Assembly: GCA_004153385.1 (NCBI GenBank)
Contig: SDAL01000001.1
Span: 806,001-870,000, forward strand
DNA: 64,000 nucleotides
Source of the DNA: Paracoccaceae bacterium
Lineage (GTDB): Bacteria; Pseudomonadota; Alphaproteobacteria; Rhodobacterales; Rhodobacteraceae
Direction: 5' to 3'
In this document: positions 36,658-46,021 of the stretch, one piece after another
Layout: each line of letters opens with the position of its first letter
How positions within the stretch are numbered: the stretch's first letter is position 1
Notes under the pieces: model-generated
The model's database searches: none
Seen by the model: only the letters and a program-made list of their open reading frames with translations
Told to the model about the DNA's origin: nothing
Position numbers and translations under genes: made by a program

Positions 36658-36841
36658 CGCCTTCTCCCACCGCCTGGCAGTATTCTTTGTTATCTGTCGA
36701 TACCGAGTCTGTGATGGCTTGTCAAAGCCGCAGGCTCTCGGTCGTTCGGCCCGTCACTAGGTTTTCGGGTATTGCAGCTTTAAGGCACCAACTGCCCCAA
36801 AACCTGTGTAATTTGGTGAATTCTCTCACTTTACGCGTGAT

Positions 36842-36863
36842 CTGCCCGCAGCTTTACGGGCAG
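36842..36863. repeat. Hairpin across the rseP stop codon
   Basis: CTGCCCG and CGGGCAG flank an eight-base loop and enclose the rseP TAA. No T-run follows on the minus strand. It could damp read-through toward bamA or protect the rseP 3' end. The roughly 190 bp beyond it, up to bamA, hold no gene. Confidence 0.35.
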
Positions 36864-38194
36864 AAGATATCATTGGAAAGGCCAAACAGCATCAGCGACA
36901 AAACCAACACAAGCCCGACCGCCATAAGGGCGTTCATCACGCGTTCTGACGGTGGCTTGCCCGTAATTGCCTCGTAGCAGTGAAACATCAAATGTCCGCC
37001 ATCCAGCACCGGAATCGGAAACAGGTTCAGAAAGCCGACCGCAGTCGATAGCACGGCGATAAACCAGATAAAGCTTTCCAATCCCGATTTGGCCGCCGCC
37101 GCCGAACCTTGGGCGATACCGATCGCGCCGCGCAGGTTGCAAGACGAAATATTACCCGCCACCATATTGACCAGCCCGGAAACCGACTGGGTGATAATGC
37201 CCCATGTTTGCGTGCTGGCGCCGGCCAAGGCCTCGGTCAGGCCGGTCGGGCGCGTCTGCGGGGCGAATACGAAACTGCCCGTGGCCCCGATCAGCCAGCG
37301 GTTTTCAAATCCGCCATCGGCTGTGGGCAGATCGGTGCGTTTGGGGGTCAGCGTCAGGGTCAGCGGCTGGTCGGGGCTGCTCGGGCGCCAGACTGTCAGC
37401 GCCAGCGGCGCGCCGTTGCCAGCCTGCACCAGATGCTGCAACTGCTGGAAACGGGTCACAGGCGTGCCATCGACGGCTGTGATCACATCGCCCTCTTGCA
37501 AACCGGCCTGATAGGCTGCCGATTGCGGCGCAACCCCTGCGAAACGTGGCGGGAAAAGCTGCGGGCCGGTAATCGCGACCTCGCGCCCGTCACGGGCCAC
37601 GCGGTAAGAAATAGAAGCACTATCGGGCAATGTATCCACAACACGGCCAAGCGAGGGATAGTCAGGCGTATCGCGCCCGTCAACGGCCACGATCCGGTCG
37701 CCTGCGCGCAGCCCACCGGCCCCGTCTGGCAAGGCCACAACCGAGCCCACAACCGGGTCTTTGGTCGCGGTCCCTGTCCACATCATCAACCCCGCAATCA
37801 CAAGGATCGACAGGATGAAGTTGAACGCAGGCCCGGCGGCAACGGTCAAGGCGCGCGCCCAAAGCGGCGCGCCATGCATCGTATGGCGGCGTTCTTGCGC
37901 ACTCATATGCGATAGCGCGGCCGTATCGGGCCCTGCAGAGGCCGCATCCGCATCACCGCGGAATTTGACGTAGCCGCCAAGGGGAAGTGCGGCAATCTGC
38001 CAGCGCGTACCATGCCTATCCACACGGCTTACAAGCACAGGGCCGAACCCCACCGAAAATACATCTGCCTTGATGCCGGTCCAGCGGCCAACGATATAGT
38101 GGCCAAACTCGTGGATCGTCACAATCACCAGCAAAGCGATAACGAATACAATCACCGTATAGGCGAAGTTACCCAGATCAGGTATCAGGTCCAC
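36854..38194 (-). CDS. rseP: Site-2 membrane metalloprotease RseP
   Basis: This is a 446-residue integral membrane zinc protease. HEFGH at about residues 28-32 is the zinc motif, and NLFPIPVLDGGHL near the C-terminus supplies the LDG ligand. Two PDZ domains lie between (about 150-330; GGLRAGDRIVAVDG and YQAGLQEGDVITAVDG). It probably cleaves anti-sigma factors and signal-peptide remnants. I chose a GTG start at 38194, which has GGAAGGA nine bases upstream and gives the family N-terminus MDLIPDLGNF. An ATG at 38233 would overlap dxr by 35 bp. Confidence 0.92.
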   Translation of the reverse strand: MDLIPDLGNFAYTVIVFVIALLVIVTIHEFGHYIVGRWTGIKADVFSVGFGPVLVSRVDRHGTRWQIAALPLGGYVKFRGDADAASAGPDTAALSHMSAQERRHTMHGAPLWARALTVAAGPAFNFILSILVIAGLMMWTGTATKDPVVGSVVALPDGAGGLRAGDRIVAVDGRDTPDYPSLGRVVDTLPDSASISYRVARDGREVAITGPQLFPPRFAGVAPQSAAYQAGLQEGDVITAVDGTPVTRFQQLQHLVQAGNGAPLALTVWRPSSPDQPLTLTLTPKRTDLPTADGGFENRWLIGATGSFVFAPQTRPTGLTEALAGASTQTWGIITQSVSGLVNMVAGNISSCNLRGAIGIAQGSAAAAKSGLESFIWFIAVLSTAVGFLNLFPIPVLDGGHLMFHCYEAITGKPPSERVMNALMAVGLVLVLSLMLFGLSNDIFCP

Positions 38195-38198
38195 GAAA

Positions 38199-39362
38199 TC
38201 ATATCCTTCCGGCAGCGATACGATGCGCGGCAAGACTGCGCGCTTCTGTATCCGTATGGGCGATGTTATCGAGGCTCACGGCGATATTTCCTAGCCCCTG
38301 TCGCGCTGACATTTCCGTCAGCACATCCTCGACCACGGTTGCCATATCCAGAAAACCGATCGCGCCCGCGATGAACCCGTCAAGCGCGATCTCTTTGGCG
38401 GCATTGAACGCAGCCCCTGCCGTACCGCCGATCTCCATCACCTCATAGGCCAGACGCAGCGCGGGATAGCGGGCTGGATCGGGGGCCGTGAAATGCAGCG
38501 CGCCCAGACGCGCCAGATCCAGACGCGCCACCGGCAACGCAGCGCGTTCGGGCCAGTTCAGCGCATAACCGATAGCGTGGCGCATATCTGGCGCCCCTAA
38601 ATGGGCCATCAATGCCCCATCCCTGAAGCCCACCAAGGCATGCACCATGGACTCCGGATGGACCAATACCTCTATCTGGTCAGGATCAACGCCGAAAAAC
38701 TCGCGTGTTTCAATGACTTCCATCGCTTTGTTAAACATAGAAGCGGAATCGATCGTGATACGCTGCCCCATGTCCCAATTGGGATGGCTAGACGCCTGCG
38801 AAACCGTTGCTGTGGCGAGTTTTTCTGTGGGCCAATCACGGAACGCCCCCCCCGATGCGGTGATAATCACCCGCTCCACCGCCGCAATATCCTCGCCCTG
38901 AAGGGCCTGAAACACCGCGGAATGTTCGCTGTCCACAGGCAGGATACGGGCGTTGTGGCGACGGGCCTCCGCCAGCAACAGCGGGCCTGCCGTCACAAGA
39001 CTTTCCTTGTTGGCCAAGGCCAATGTGGCCCCTTGTGCAAGTGCGGCAAATCCGGGGGCGAGTCCAGCCGCCCCGATGATGGCCGACATCACCCAATCGA
39101 CCGGACGGTTGGCCGCCTCGATCAGCGCCTGTGTGCCGCCGGTTGCCTCGATCCCGGTGCCTTCAAGGGCGGCGCGCAACTCCGGCAGACATGCTTCATA
39201 GGCTGTCACCGCCAGCTCAGCGTTCAGCAGTTTCGCCTGCTCGGCCAAACGCGATACATTGCGCCCGCCGGTCAGGGCGACGACATGATGGGCGGACCGA
39301 CTGAGCAGATCAAACGTGCTTTCGCCGATTGATCCGGTCGATCCGAAAACTGATACTCGCAT
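38199..39362 (-). CDS. dxr: 1-deoxy-D-xylulose-5-phosphate reductoisomerase Dxr
   Basis: This 387-residue NADPH enzyme of the MEP isoprenoid pathway opens MRVSVFGSTGSIGESTFDLL. ALANKESLVTAG, LPVDSEHSAVFQAL, ITASGGAFRDWP, WDMGQRITIDSASMFNKAME and VHPESMVHALVGFRDG are diagnostic for substrate and metal binding. It is followed by rseP and preceded by cdsA with three bases between, as in many proteobacteria. Confidence 0.96.
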   Translation of the reverse strand: MRVSVFGSTGSIGESTFDLLSRSAHHVVALTGGRNVSRLAEQAKLLNAELAVTAYEACLPELRAALEGTGIEATGGTQALIEAANRPVDWVMSAIIGAAGLAPGFAALAQGATLALANKESLVTAGPLLLAEARRHNARILPVDSEHSAVFQALQGEDIAAVERVIITASGGAFRDWPTEKLATATVSQASSHPNWDMGQRITIDSASMFNKAMEVIETREFFGVDPDQIEVLVHPESMVHALVGFRDGALMAHLGAPDMRHAIGYALNWPERAALPVARLDLARLGALHFTAPDPARYPALRLAYEVMEIGGTAGAAFNAAKEIALDGFIAGAIGFLDMATVVEDVLTEMSARQGLGNIAVSLDNIAHTDTEARSLAAHRIAAGRI

Positions 39363-39365
39363 TAT

Positions 39366-40169
39366 TTATTGCGCCGCCGACAAAGGCAGCTCCCCGAATT
39401 GTGCCAAGAGCAGCAATAAAAGCACCGCACCGATCAAGGCATCGAAACGGTCAAGAACCCCGCCATGGCCCGGAATGAGTGACGAGCTGTCCTTGACCGC
39501 AGAGCGGCGTTTCAGCCAGCTTTCAACGATATCGCCCAGCTGGCCGGCAAAGGCCAGAAGCGGTGACATCCATATAAGTGCAACCCCGCCGCCAGCGTAG
39601 GTGAACGCCCATCCCAGAACGACGGCCCCGATCCAGCCTGCCACAGTGCCCGACCAAGTTTTTTTAGGGCTGATGCGCGGCCAGAACTTTGGCCCGCCAA
39701 AGGTGCGGCCGGCGAAATAGCCCGCAACATCGGACACAACGACCACCGAAATGATCCACGTAATCGCGCCAATTCCTTGCGTGTCGCGCAACACTGCCAA
39801 GCCGAAGCCTGTCAACATGATCGCGGTCGCATACAGCGTGAAAAAACGCCTGTCGCGCCGTGGCCGCCACAGGCCTGCAACCGGTGGCAGGATCAAAAGC
39901 GCGACAAACAGCACCGAATAAGGCAGCATGATCAACACCAAGGCCAAAGTGCCTGCAGCATTCAGCCCCAGCAACAATGCCCGTGTGCTCCGCTCCGGCG
40001 CGGTCATGGCCGACAGTTCCCAGATCATCAGCCCTGTCACAATGCAAGACAGCGCCGAAAACGCGAGGCCGCCCCAAGCCACAGCAACAAACCCGATCAG
40101 AACCATCACGACTGCAGAGGCCATACGTTTGCGCAGGTCGTTCCAGCGTGCGGCAGGCGCGGTCGTCAT
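39366..40169 (-). CDS. cdsA: Phosphatidate cytidylyltransferase CdsA
   Basis: This 267-residue polytopic membrane enzyme makes CDP-diacylglycerol. About seven hydrophobic segments precede the signature near the C-terminus, VVVSDVAGYFAGRTFGGPKF followed by ISPKKTWSGTVAGWIGA. SLIPGHGGVLDRFDALIGAV closes it. The ATG overlaps the uppS stop (ATGA). Confidence 0.94.
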   Translation of the reverse strand: MTTAPAARWNDLRKRMASAVVMVLIGFVAVAWGGLAFSALSCIVTGLMIWELSAMTAPERSTRALLLGLNAAGTLALVLIMLPYSVLFVALLILPPVAGLWRPRRDRRFFTLYATAIMLTGFGLAVLRDTQGIGAITWIISVVVVSDVAGYFAGRTFGGPKFWPRISPKKTWSGTVAGWIGAVVLGWAFTYAGGGVALIWMSPLLAFAGQLGDIVESWLKRRSAVKDSSSLIPGHGGVLDRFDALIGAVLLLLLLAQFGELPLSAAQ

Positions 40170-40945
40170 GCTTTTACCCCGCCAAATCGCCTGTCTCTAT
40201 TGCCGAAACGCGTCAGGATCCTCTCCAGCTCGTCGGGGCTGAAATCGGGCCAGAGTGTGTCGGTAAACTCATATTCGGAATAGGCCGCCTGCCATGGCAG
40301 GAAGTTGGAAATGCGCGTCTCGCCAGAGGTGCGGATCACCAGATCGGGGTCGGGAATACCGACGGTATCAAGCCGCTGCGCCAGACAGTCTTCGGCGGTC
40401 GCGTCCAGATCTTCTTCGGAAATCACACCGGCGGCAAAATCGCGGGCCATCTGCGCCGCCGCACGCCCCAGTTCGTGACGTCCGCCATAATTGATGGCCA
40501 CCGTCATCGTCAGACGCTCGTTATGTTTGGTACGTTCCTCGATACCGCCCATCAACCGCGCAAGCTTCGAATCAAGGCGTCCCCGCGCACCGATAAACCG
40601 CATCCTCACGCCCAGTTTCGACAGCGTATCGGCCTCTTTCTCGATATACCGAGAGAAAATGCCCATCAGCCCCAGAACCTCTTCGGTCGAACGCTTCCAG
40701 TTTTCGGTCGAAAACGCATAGACCGTCAGGTATTTGATCCCGTAATCCGGCGCGATGCGTGTGATTTCCTTAATCCGCTCCGCGCCACGCCGATGACCGG
40801 CCAAACGTGGCCAGCCCCGGTTCTTGGCCCAGCGGCCGTTGCCATCCATAATGATCGCAACGTGGCGCACGCCATAATCAACGGGCGCATCCGGCGCGCC
40901 GAGATCAACTGTCTTGCCAACCCGTTTCCGTTTGGTAAACGCCAT
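40166..40945 (-). CDS. uppS: Undecaprenyl diphosphate synthase UppS
   Basis: This 259-residue cis-prenyltransferase makes the C55 carrier lipid. HVAIIMDGNGRWAKNRGWPR contains the catalytic Asp and the Asn-Gly-Arg-Trp motif. YLTVYAFSTENWKRS, AINYGGRHEL, DPDLVIRTSGETRISNFLPW and YSEYEFTDTLWPDF follow. Its product is used for peptidoglycan and other surface polymers, in keeping with the envelope operon. Confidence 0.96.
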   Translation of the reverse strand: MAFTKRKRVGKTVDLGAPDAPVDYGVRHVAIIMDGNGRWAKNRGWPRLAGHRRGAERIKEITRIAPDYGIKYLTVYAFSTENWKRSTEEVLGLMGIFSRYIEKEADTLSKLGVRMRFIGARGRLDSKLARLMGGIEERTKHNERLTMTVAINYGGRHELGRAAAQMARDFAAGVISEEDLDATAEDCLAQRLDTVGIPDPDLVIRTSGETRISNFLPWQAAYSEYEFTDTLWPDFSPDELERILTRFGNRDRRFGGVKA

Positions 40946-40977
40946 TTAGCCGCCTTTCGCCCGTAAAGTGACGGCCC

Positions 40978-41541
40978 TCAGACCTGCATAATCTCGGCTT
41001 GTTTCGATTCAAGCGCCTTGTCGATCATCGCGATGTATTTGTTCGTCAGTTCCTGAACTTCATCTTCCCACAGCTTCACATCGTCTTCCGACATGCCAGC
41101 TGCCTTGGCCTTCTTGACCTGATCCATACCGTCACGGCGCAGGTTGCGCACCGCCACGCGGGTCGATTCCGCGTATTGTGCGGCGACCTTTGTCAGCTCG
41201 CGGCGACGTTCTTCGTTCAGCTCTGGAATAGGCAGCATGATGATTGTGCCGTTGGTCTGCGGGTTGATCCCAAGACCGGACTCGCGGATCGCCTTTTCCA
41301 CCTTGCCGATCATGGCCTTGTCCCAGACATTGATCGTTACCATGCGTGGCTCTGGCACGTTGACCGTCCCCACCTGATTGAGCGGTGTGGCCTGGCCATA
41401 GGCATCGACCGTGACCGGATCCAGCATCGATGCCGCAGCACGTCCGGTGCGCAACGAGGCGAACTCGCTTTTCAACGCACCCATCGCGCCATCCATGCGA
41501 CGCTGCAGATCATCCATATCGATTTCGAATTCGTCAGACAT
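40978..41541 (-). CDS. frr: Ribosome recycling factor Frr
   Basis: This 187-residue two-domain factor splits post-termination ribosomes with EF-G. The helical domain begins [20 protein letters not shown] and [59 protein letters not shown] and [20 protein letters not shown] match the family throughout. It lies about 120 bp after pyrH, and uppS follows at 32 bp. Confidence 0.96.
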   Translation of the reverse strand: MSDEFEIDMDDLQRRMDGAMGALKSEFASLRTGRAAASMLDPVTVDAYGQATPLNQVGTVNVPEPRMVTINVWDKAMIGKVEKAIRESGLGINPQTNGTIIMLPIPELNEERRRELTKVAAQYAESTRVAVRNLRRDGMDQVKKAKAAGMSEDDVKLWEDEVQELTNKYIAMIDKALESKQAEIMQV

Positions 41542-41663
41542 ATTGTCCCCGTGTGGTTCTTTGTCTTGCTATTGTTTGTCTAATGCAGCTACGCGCCGTT
41601 GTATAGGGTCAGGGCACTGTGGCCCCCTCAGACCCTTCTATTCGCGCCTACACCCCGGTGCGT

Positions 41664-42395
41664 TTAGCCATGCACGCGTGTGTAGGTCCCCTCGCCTGCC
41701 AAAATACCACGGAACCCGCCCGGCTCGTCGAGCGAGAAAACAATGATCGGCAGGTGGTTGTCACGCGCCAGCGCAATCGCGCTTGCATCCATCACGCCAA
41801 GGTTTTTTTGCAGGCACTCGTCATAGCTTACGGTATCATAGCGGCGCGCATCATCGAATTTGTTGGGGTCTTTGTCATAGACGCCATCCACCTTCGTGCC
41901 CTTGAAAATCGCCTCGCAGTTCATCTCGTTGGCGCGCAGGGTCGCGGCAGTATCCGTGGTGAAATACGGATTGCCGGTGCCCGCAGCAAAGATACAGATC
42001 CGTTTCTTTTCAAGGTGGCGCACCGCGCGGCGGCGGATATACGGCTCGCAGACCTCATCCATCGGGATGGCCGAGATCACCCGCGAATGCAGGCCAAGCG
42101 CTTCCAGTTGCGCCTGCATGCCAAGCGCATTCATCACCGTGGCCAGCATGCCCATGTAATCCGCGGTCGTGCGCTCCATGCCTTGGGCAGCCCCTGCCAG
42201 ACCACGGAAGATGTTGCCGCCGCCGATCACCATGCAGATTTCCACACCCAAAGAGTGAACCGATTGGACCTCGCGGGCGATACGCGCGACGGTTGGCGGA
42301 TGCAGCCCGTACCCCTGATCCCCCATCAGCGCCTCTCCCGAGATTTTCAAAAGCACACGCTTATACTTGGCTGCCGGCCCGTTTTCCGCAGTCAT
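41664..42395 (-). CDS. pyrH: UMP kinase PyrH
   Basis: This 243-residue amino-acid-kinase-fold enzyme phosphorylates UMP. It has [20 protein letters not shown] near the start, then [49 protein letters not shown] and VYDKDPNKF. The ATG at 42395 has GGGG about ten bases upstream and fits family length; upstream in-frame codons overlap miaA antisense and are not coding. It is divergent from miaA, whose ATG is 134 bp away. Confidence 0.95.
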   Translation of the reverse strand: MTAENGPAAKYKRVLLKISGEALMGDQGYGLHPPTVARIAREVQSVHSLGVEICMVIGGGNIFRGLAGAAQGMERTTADYMGMLATVMNALGMQAQLEALGLHSRVISAIPMDEVCEPYIRRRAVRHLEKKRICIFAAGTGNPYFTTDTAATLRANEMNCEAIFKGTKVDGVYDKDPNKFDDARRYDTVSYDECLQKNLGVMDASAIALARDNHLPIIVFSLDEPGGFRGILAGEGTYTRVHG

Positions 42396-42528
42396 CCCGA
42401 GATCCCCATATGTCCAGTTGTCATTGCGGTGCAAAATGTCGCAAATAGCCGAAAGGTTCAACTCGGGAATTGCGGGACACTTCAAATTGGCGGGCTTTTG
42501 CCGTGCCGTGCAGGATAAAGAAGGTAGA

Positions 42529-43416
42529 ATGGACGACTTGGGAACGATAGTGCCGGACCGGCCAGTGGTTATCGGCGGGCCGACCGCATGTGGCAAATCC
42601 GCGCTGGCACTGCGTATCGCACGCACCCAAGGCGGGGTGATCGTCAATGCCGATGCGCTCCAGATATGGTCGTGCTGGCGCATTTTATCGGCCCGCCCAT
42701 CGCCGCAGGACGAAGCGGACATCCCCCATCTGCTTTATGGCCACAAGCATCCCGGCGATGCCTATTCGGTGGGTCACTGGCTACGTGATCTGGCCCCGAT
42801 CCTTGCCGCCTTCAAAAACGGCGGACCACGTCCGATCATCATTGGTGGAACCGGGCTATATCTCAGCGCACTGACTGAGGGCTTGGCCGACATCCCACCG
42901 ACCCCTGCCGCGATCCGCCAGGAGGCCGATGCCATAAGGGATCGCGACGGGCACTTGGTCATGGCACAAGCATTGGACCCGCAAACCGCAGCACGGGTGG
43001 ATCTGAAAAATCCGATGCGGGTGCAACGTGCATGGGAGGTGCAGCGCGCGACCGGTCGCGGACTTGCGCATTGGCAAGACGACACCCCGCCGCCGCTTTT
43101 GCCGCTGGACCACTGTCAGGCGCTGGTGATCGATGCCGATCGCGACTGGTTGGCCACGCGGATCGACAGGCGTTTTGACATCATGCTAAAGACGGGCGCG
43201 GTCGAGGAAGTGCAACAGATCCTGCCGATCTGGGATCGGGACGCGCTTTGGGCCAAAGCCATCGGAGCGCCGGAAATTGTCGCGATGCTACGCGGCGAGA
43301 TCTCGGCATCGACGGCACGCGAACAGGCACAGGCCGCCACGCGACAATATGCCAAACGCCAGCGCACATGGTTTCGCGCACGTTTGAAGAAATGGCAAAA
43401 AATCCCGCGCCCGTAA
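42529..43416 (+). CDS. miaA: tRNA dimethylallyltransferase MiaA
   Basis: This 295-residue enzyme adds an isopentenyl group to A37 of tRNAs reading UNN codons. The P-loop [16 protein letters not shown] is at about 13-28. [20 protein letters not shown], the [14 protein letters not shown] region, [20 protein letters not shown] and [14 protein letters not shown] near the end follow. In most MiaA the pocket reads DSMQVYR; here the equivalent is DALQIWS. The ATG at 42529 has GAAGG upstream. Confidence 0.94.
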   Translation: MDDLGTIVPDRPVVIGGPTACGKSALALRIARTQGGVIVNADALQIWSCWRILSARPSPQDEADIPHLLYGHKHPGDAYSVGHWLRDLAPILAAFKNGGPRPIIIGGTGLYLSALTEGLADIPPTPAAIRQEADAIRDRDGHLVMAQALDPQTAARVDLKNPMRVQRAWEVQRATGRGLAHWQDDTPPPLLPLDHCQALVIDADRDWLATRIDRRFDIMLKTGAVEEVQQILPIWDRDALWAKAIGAPEIVAMLRGEISASTAREQAQAATRQYAKRQRTWFRARLKKWQKIPRP

Positions 43417-43580
43417 TTTAACATAAATCGTTTTAAATCAATAAGTTATAATATTTTATTCATGTAAAAGTGTCCTTGCGACTGCGGGGCTCGATACGGC
43501 TGAAATGCACCGTCACAGACCTGAATGCATTATATTTTAGTATAAGAAAATGACTTAAACGTATGATTTTATTGTCTTAA
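43417..43580. other. AT-rich gene-free patch after miaA
   Basis: About 160 bp are markedly AT-rich against the GC-rich surroundings (runs such as TTATAATATTTTATTCATG). A TATGATT/AATCATA inverted repeat at 43562-43585 overlaps the stop codon of the small gene to the right. I see no ORF. It may hold terminators for the converging genes. Confidence 0.5.
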
Positions 43581-43811
43581 TCATATTCTGCGTCGCGCCG
43601 CGGCTATCAAAGACATATCACACTTCACCCGCCGCCGCATATCCGCCACATCGGAGTCGGTCAGGCCGATGCGCAAGCCATGTGCCTTCAGACATCGCTC
43701 CATACGCAGCAAATGGCCACAGGTTTCGGGCAGCGTGGCGCAACTGCTTTTATGACTTATGGTTGAATGATCTATTTCAGGCGCGGCCATAAGACCGCGA
43801 GATTGAAACAT
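43581..43811 (-). CDS. Small hypothetical protein (76 aa) downstream of DUF779
   Basis: The ATG at 43811 has GGGGGAG seven bases upstream, a strong site, and opens 76 codons. The product is basic toward the end (DMRRRVKCDMSLIAAARRRI) with Cys in CGHLLRMERC and elsewhere. I do not recognise the family. It is co-directional with the aldehyde dehydrogenase and DUF779 genes, about 100 bp after DUF779, so it may be the last gene of that unit. The strong ribosome site is the main argument that it is real. Confidence 0.45.
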   Translation of the reverse strand: MFQSRGLMAAPEIDHSTISHKSSCATLPETCGHLLRMERCLKAHGLRIGLTDSDVADMRRRVKCDMSLIAAARRRI

Positions 43812-43913
43812 GGCTAAACTCCCCCCAGGACCTGACACATGTCAGCCGTTCGCCCCATAATAGAAGACGAGGTTAACAAATTATTAAAACTTGTCAGTCG
43901 GGAGGGGTTGTTT

Positions 43914-44252
43914 TCACTTCGGGACGTTTCTTTTTGCGATTGGCTTGCTGATAAAATGCGCGTCACGCCCGTTATCGAGACTAAATACGCCGCCCCCACG
44001 CCCGGGCTTTGCATCCAGAACCAGATCCTGATCCTGCCAGAGGTCACGCAGATTGTCGGCCATATATACGGGCGTTCCGGCGACAAAGCCCATCAGATGA
44101 TCGCTGTTGCCCAGTTTGAACTCCTCTTTCGGGTAGCACATCGGGGCCGACCCGTCGCAGCACCCGGCCGATTGATGGAACAGCACCGGTCCATGTGCGC
44201 TGATGATCGCCTCAAGCAACTCAAGGGCTGCTGGTGTCGCATGAACTGCCAT
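43914..44252 (-). CDS. DUF779 domain protein
   Basis: This 112-residue protein is of the DUF779 family, identified by GPVLFHQSAGCCDGSAPMCY (the CCDGS motif) followed by VYMADNLRDLWQDQDLVLD and GGGVFSLDNG. Function is unknown; the genes are regularly found next to acetaldehyde/aldehyde dehydrogenases, as here (80 bp after the dehydrogenase, same strand). The paired cysteines suggest metal binding or redox chemistry, but that is inference. Confidence 0.88.
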   Translation of the reverse strand: MAVHATPAALELLEAIISAHGPVLFHQSAGCCDGSAPMCYPKEEFKLGNSDHLMGFVAGTPVYMADNLRDLWQDQDLVLDAKPGRGGGVFSLDNGRDAHFISKPIAKRNVPK

Positions 44253-44331
44253 GACATGTCCCGCTATGATCGAATGCCTGCGGCAGATTGCCCTGCCGCA
44301 GGATTGTGATGCATTTGCCGCCGCGCGCCGA

Positions 44332-45861
44332 TCAGAAAAATCCGAGCTTGTCTTGCGAATAGCTCACCAGCATATTTTTGGTTTGCTGATAGTGATCAAG
44401 CATCATCTTGTGGTTTTCCCGACCGATACCGGACTGTTTGTACCCGCCAAAGGCTGCATGGGCCGGATAGGCATGATAATTGTTCACCCAAACGCGCCCG
44501 GCCTGAATTTTGCGCCCGAACCGGTAGCACGTGTTGGCATCGCGTGACCAAACACCGGCGCCCAGACCGTAGAGCGTGTCATTGGCAATCTCGAGCGCGT
44601 CATCGGCATCCTTGAACGTCGTCACAGACACGACAGGGCCGAAGATTTCCTCCTGGAAGACGCGCATCTTGTTATTGCCACGCAAAATGGTGGGTTGAAT
44701 ATAATACCCGTTCGACAGCTCTCCTTGCATCTCTGCCACATGGCCACCGGTCAGTACTTCGGCCCCTTCCTGGCGTCCGATATCGAAATAGGACAGGATC
44801 TTTTCTTTTTGCTCTTGCGAGGCCTGCGCGCCGATCATGGTCTCGGTTTTGCGCGGATCGCCCTGAACAATCGCCTTGGTCCGCGCGATGGCGCGTTCCA
44901 TAAACTCCTCGTAGATATCTTCTTGGATGATGGCGCGGCTCGGGCATGTGCAGACCTCGCCCTGATTGAGCGCAAACAGCACGAACCCTTCGATGGCTTT
45001 ATCGAAGAATGCATCATCCTCGCGGCAGACATCCGAGAAGAAGATATTCGGTGATTTCCCCCCGAGCTCCAGAGTAACAGGGATCAGGTTTTCAGAGGCA
45101 TATTGCATGATCAACCGGCCGGTGGTCGTCTCGCCGGTGAACGCGATCTTGGCAATGCGTTTCGAGGACGCGAGCGGTTTGCCAGCCTCCAGACCGAAAC
45201 CGTTCACGATATTCAATACGCCCGGCGGCAGGATATCGGCAATCAATTCGGCAAAGATCATGATTGTGGCCGGTGTCTGTTCAGCGGGTTTAAGCACGAT
45301 GCAATTGCCAGCCGCCAAAGCAGGTGCCATTTTCCATGCCGCCATCAAAAGCGGAAAATTCCACGGAATGATCTGGCCAACAACGCCCAAAGGTTCGTGG
45401 AAGTGATAGGCAACAGTGTCGGCATCAATCTCCGACATCGTGCCTTCCTGCCCGCGCAAAACCCCCGCGAAGTAGCGGAAGTGATCAATGGCCAGTGGCA
45501 CGTCTGCGGCGGTTGTCTCGCGGATCGGCTTGCCATTATCCCAGCATTCGGCCGCGGCCAGCAGTTCGAGGTTTGCCTCCATCCGGTCGGCGATATCCAG
45601 TAGCACCTTGGCGCGTTGGGCCGCAGACATACGGTGGCCCCAATTTTCCTTGGCACCGTGGGCCGCATCAAGCGCGTCTTCGATATCGCTGCTGTCAGAG
45701 CGCGCGATTTCACAGATTACGCTGCCTGTCAGCGGTGTAAGATTGTCGAAATACCGGCCCGCGTTCGGCGCCTTGAACGTGCCGTTGATGAAGTTGTCAT
45801 AGCGCGGTCGAAATGGCGAAACCATTACGCCTTTAAACTCAGAAGCCATATCATTGGCCAT
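44332..45861 (-). CDS. NAD-dependent aldehyde dehydrogenase (acetaldehyde type)
   Basis: This 509-residue cytoplasmic ALDH-superfamily enzyme has [20 protein letters not shown], general base Glu265 in [12 protein letters not shown] and nucleophile Cys304 in [32 protein letters not shown] lies near the C-terminus. The CTCPSR context and the DUF779 neighbour fit the acetaldehyde/ethanol-oxidation group (ExaC, AldA/AcoD-like). The ATG at 45861 has GGGAGGA upstream. The regulator upstream and the inverted repeat between suggest induction by its substrate or a precursor alcohol. Confidence 0.9.
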   Translation of the reverse strand: MANDMASEFKGVMVSPFRPRYDNFINGTFKAPNAGRYFDNLTPLTGSVICEIARSDSSDIEDALDAAHGAKENWGHRMSAAQRAKVLLDIADRMEANLELLAAAECWDNGKPIRETTAADVPLAIDHFRYFAGVLRGQEGTMSEIDADTVAYHFHEPLGVVGQIIPWNFPLLMAAWKMAPALAAGNCIVLKPAEQTPATIMIFAELIADILPPGVLNIVNGFGLEAGKPLASSKRIAKIAFTGETTTGRLIMQYASENLIPVTLELGGKSPNIFFSDVCREDDAFFDKAIEGFVLFALNQGEVCTCPSRAIIQEDIYEEFMERAIARTKAIVQGDPRKTETMIGAQASQEQKEKILSYFDIGRQEGAEVLTGGHVAEMQGELSNGYYIQPTILRGNNKMRVFQEEIFGPVVSVTTFKDADDALEIANDTLYGLGAGVWSRDANTCYRFGRKIQAGRVWVNNYHAYPAHAAFGGYKQSGIGRENHKMMLDHYQQTKNMLVSYSQDKLGFF

Positions 45862-45967
45862 GTGACGTTCCTCCCGTTGTTTCGGGTGAAGCAAACCCGA
45901 CGTCACACGATCATGCCGAAATCATTGCCATATGCATAGCTGCCATGATCAAAACGCCCCAGCCTCC

Positions 45968-45985
45968 TGTCTCAACAGTGAGACA
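45968..45985. promoter_or_regulatory. Perfect TGTCTCA-N4-TGAGACA inverted repeat, candidate operator
   Basis: Two 7-bp arms separated by ACAG lie about 110 bp upstream of the aldehyde dehydrogenase start and 37 bp downstream of the regulator's stop. Fis-type helix-turn-helix proteins bind such dyads, so the adjacent GAF/Fis regulator is the likely ligand. I found no convincing sigma-54 promoter between it and the gene. Confidence 0.6.
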
Positions 45986-46021
45986 CATTTGCCCGCGCAA
46001 TATCGGTGGAGGTTCGACGCA

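Noticed and set aside
45862-45967. Sigma-54 promoter for the aldehyde dehydrogenase
   Set aside because: TGGCA-containing stretches exist, but none has a GC element at the correct spacing, and the regulator lacks the AAA+ domain.
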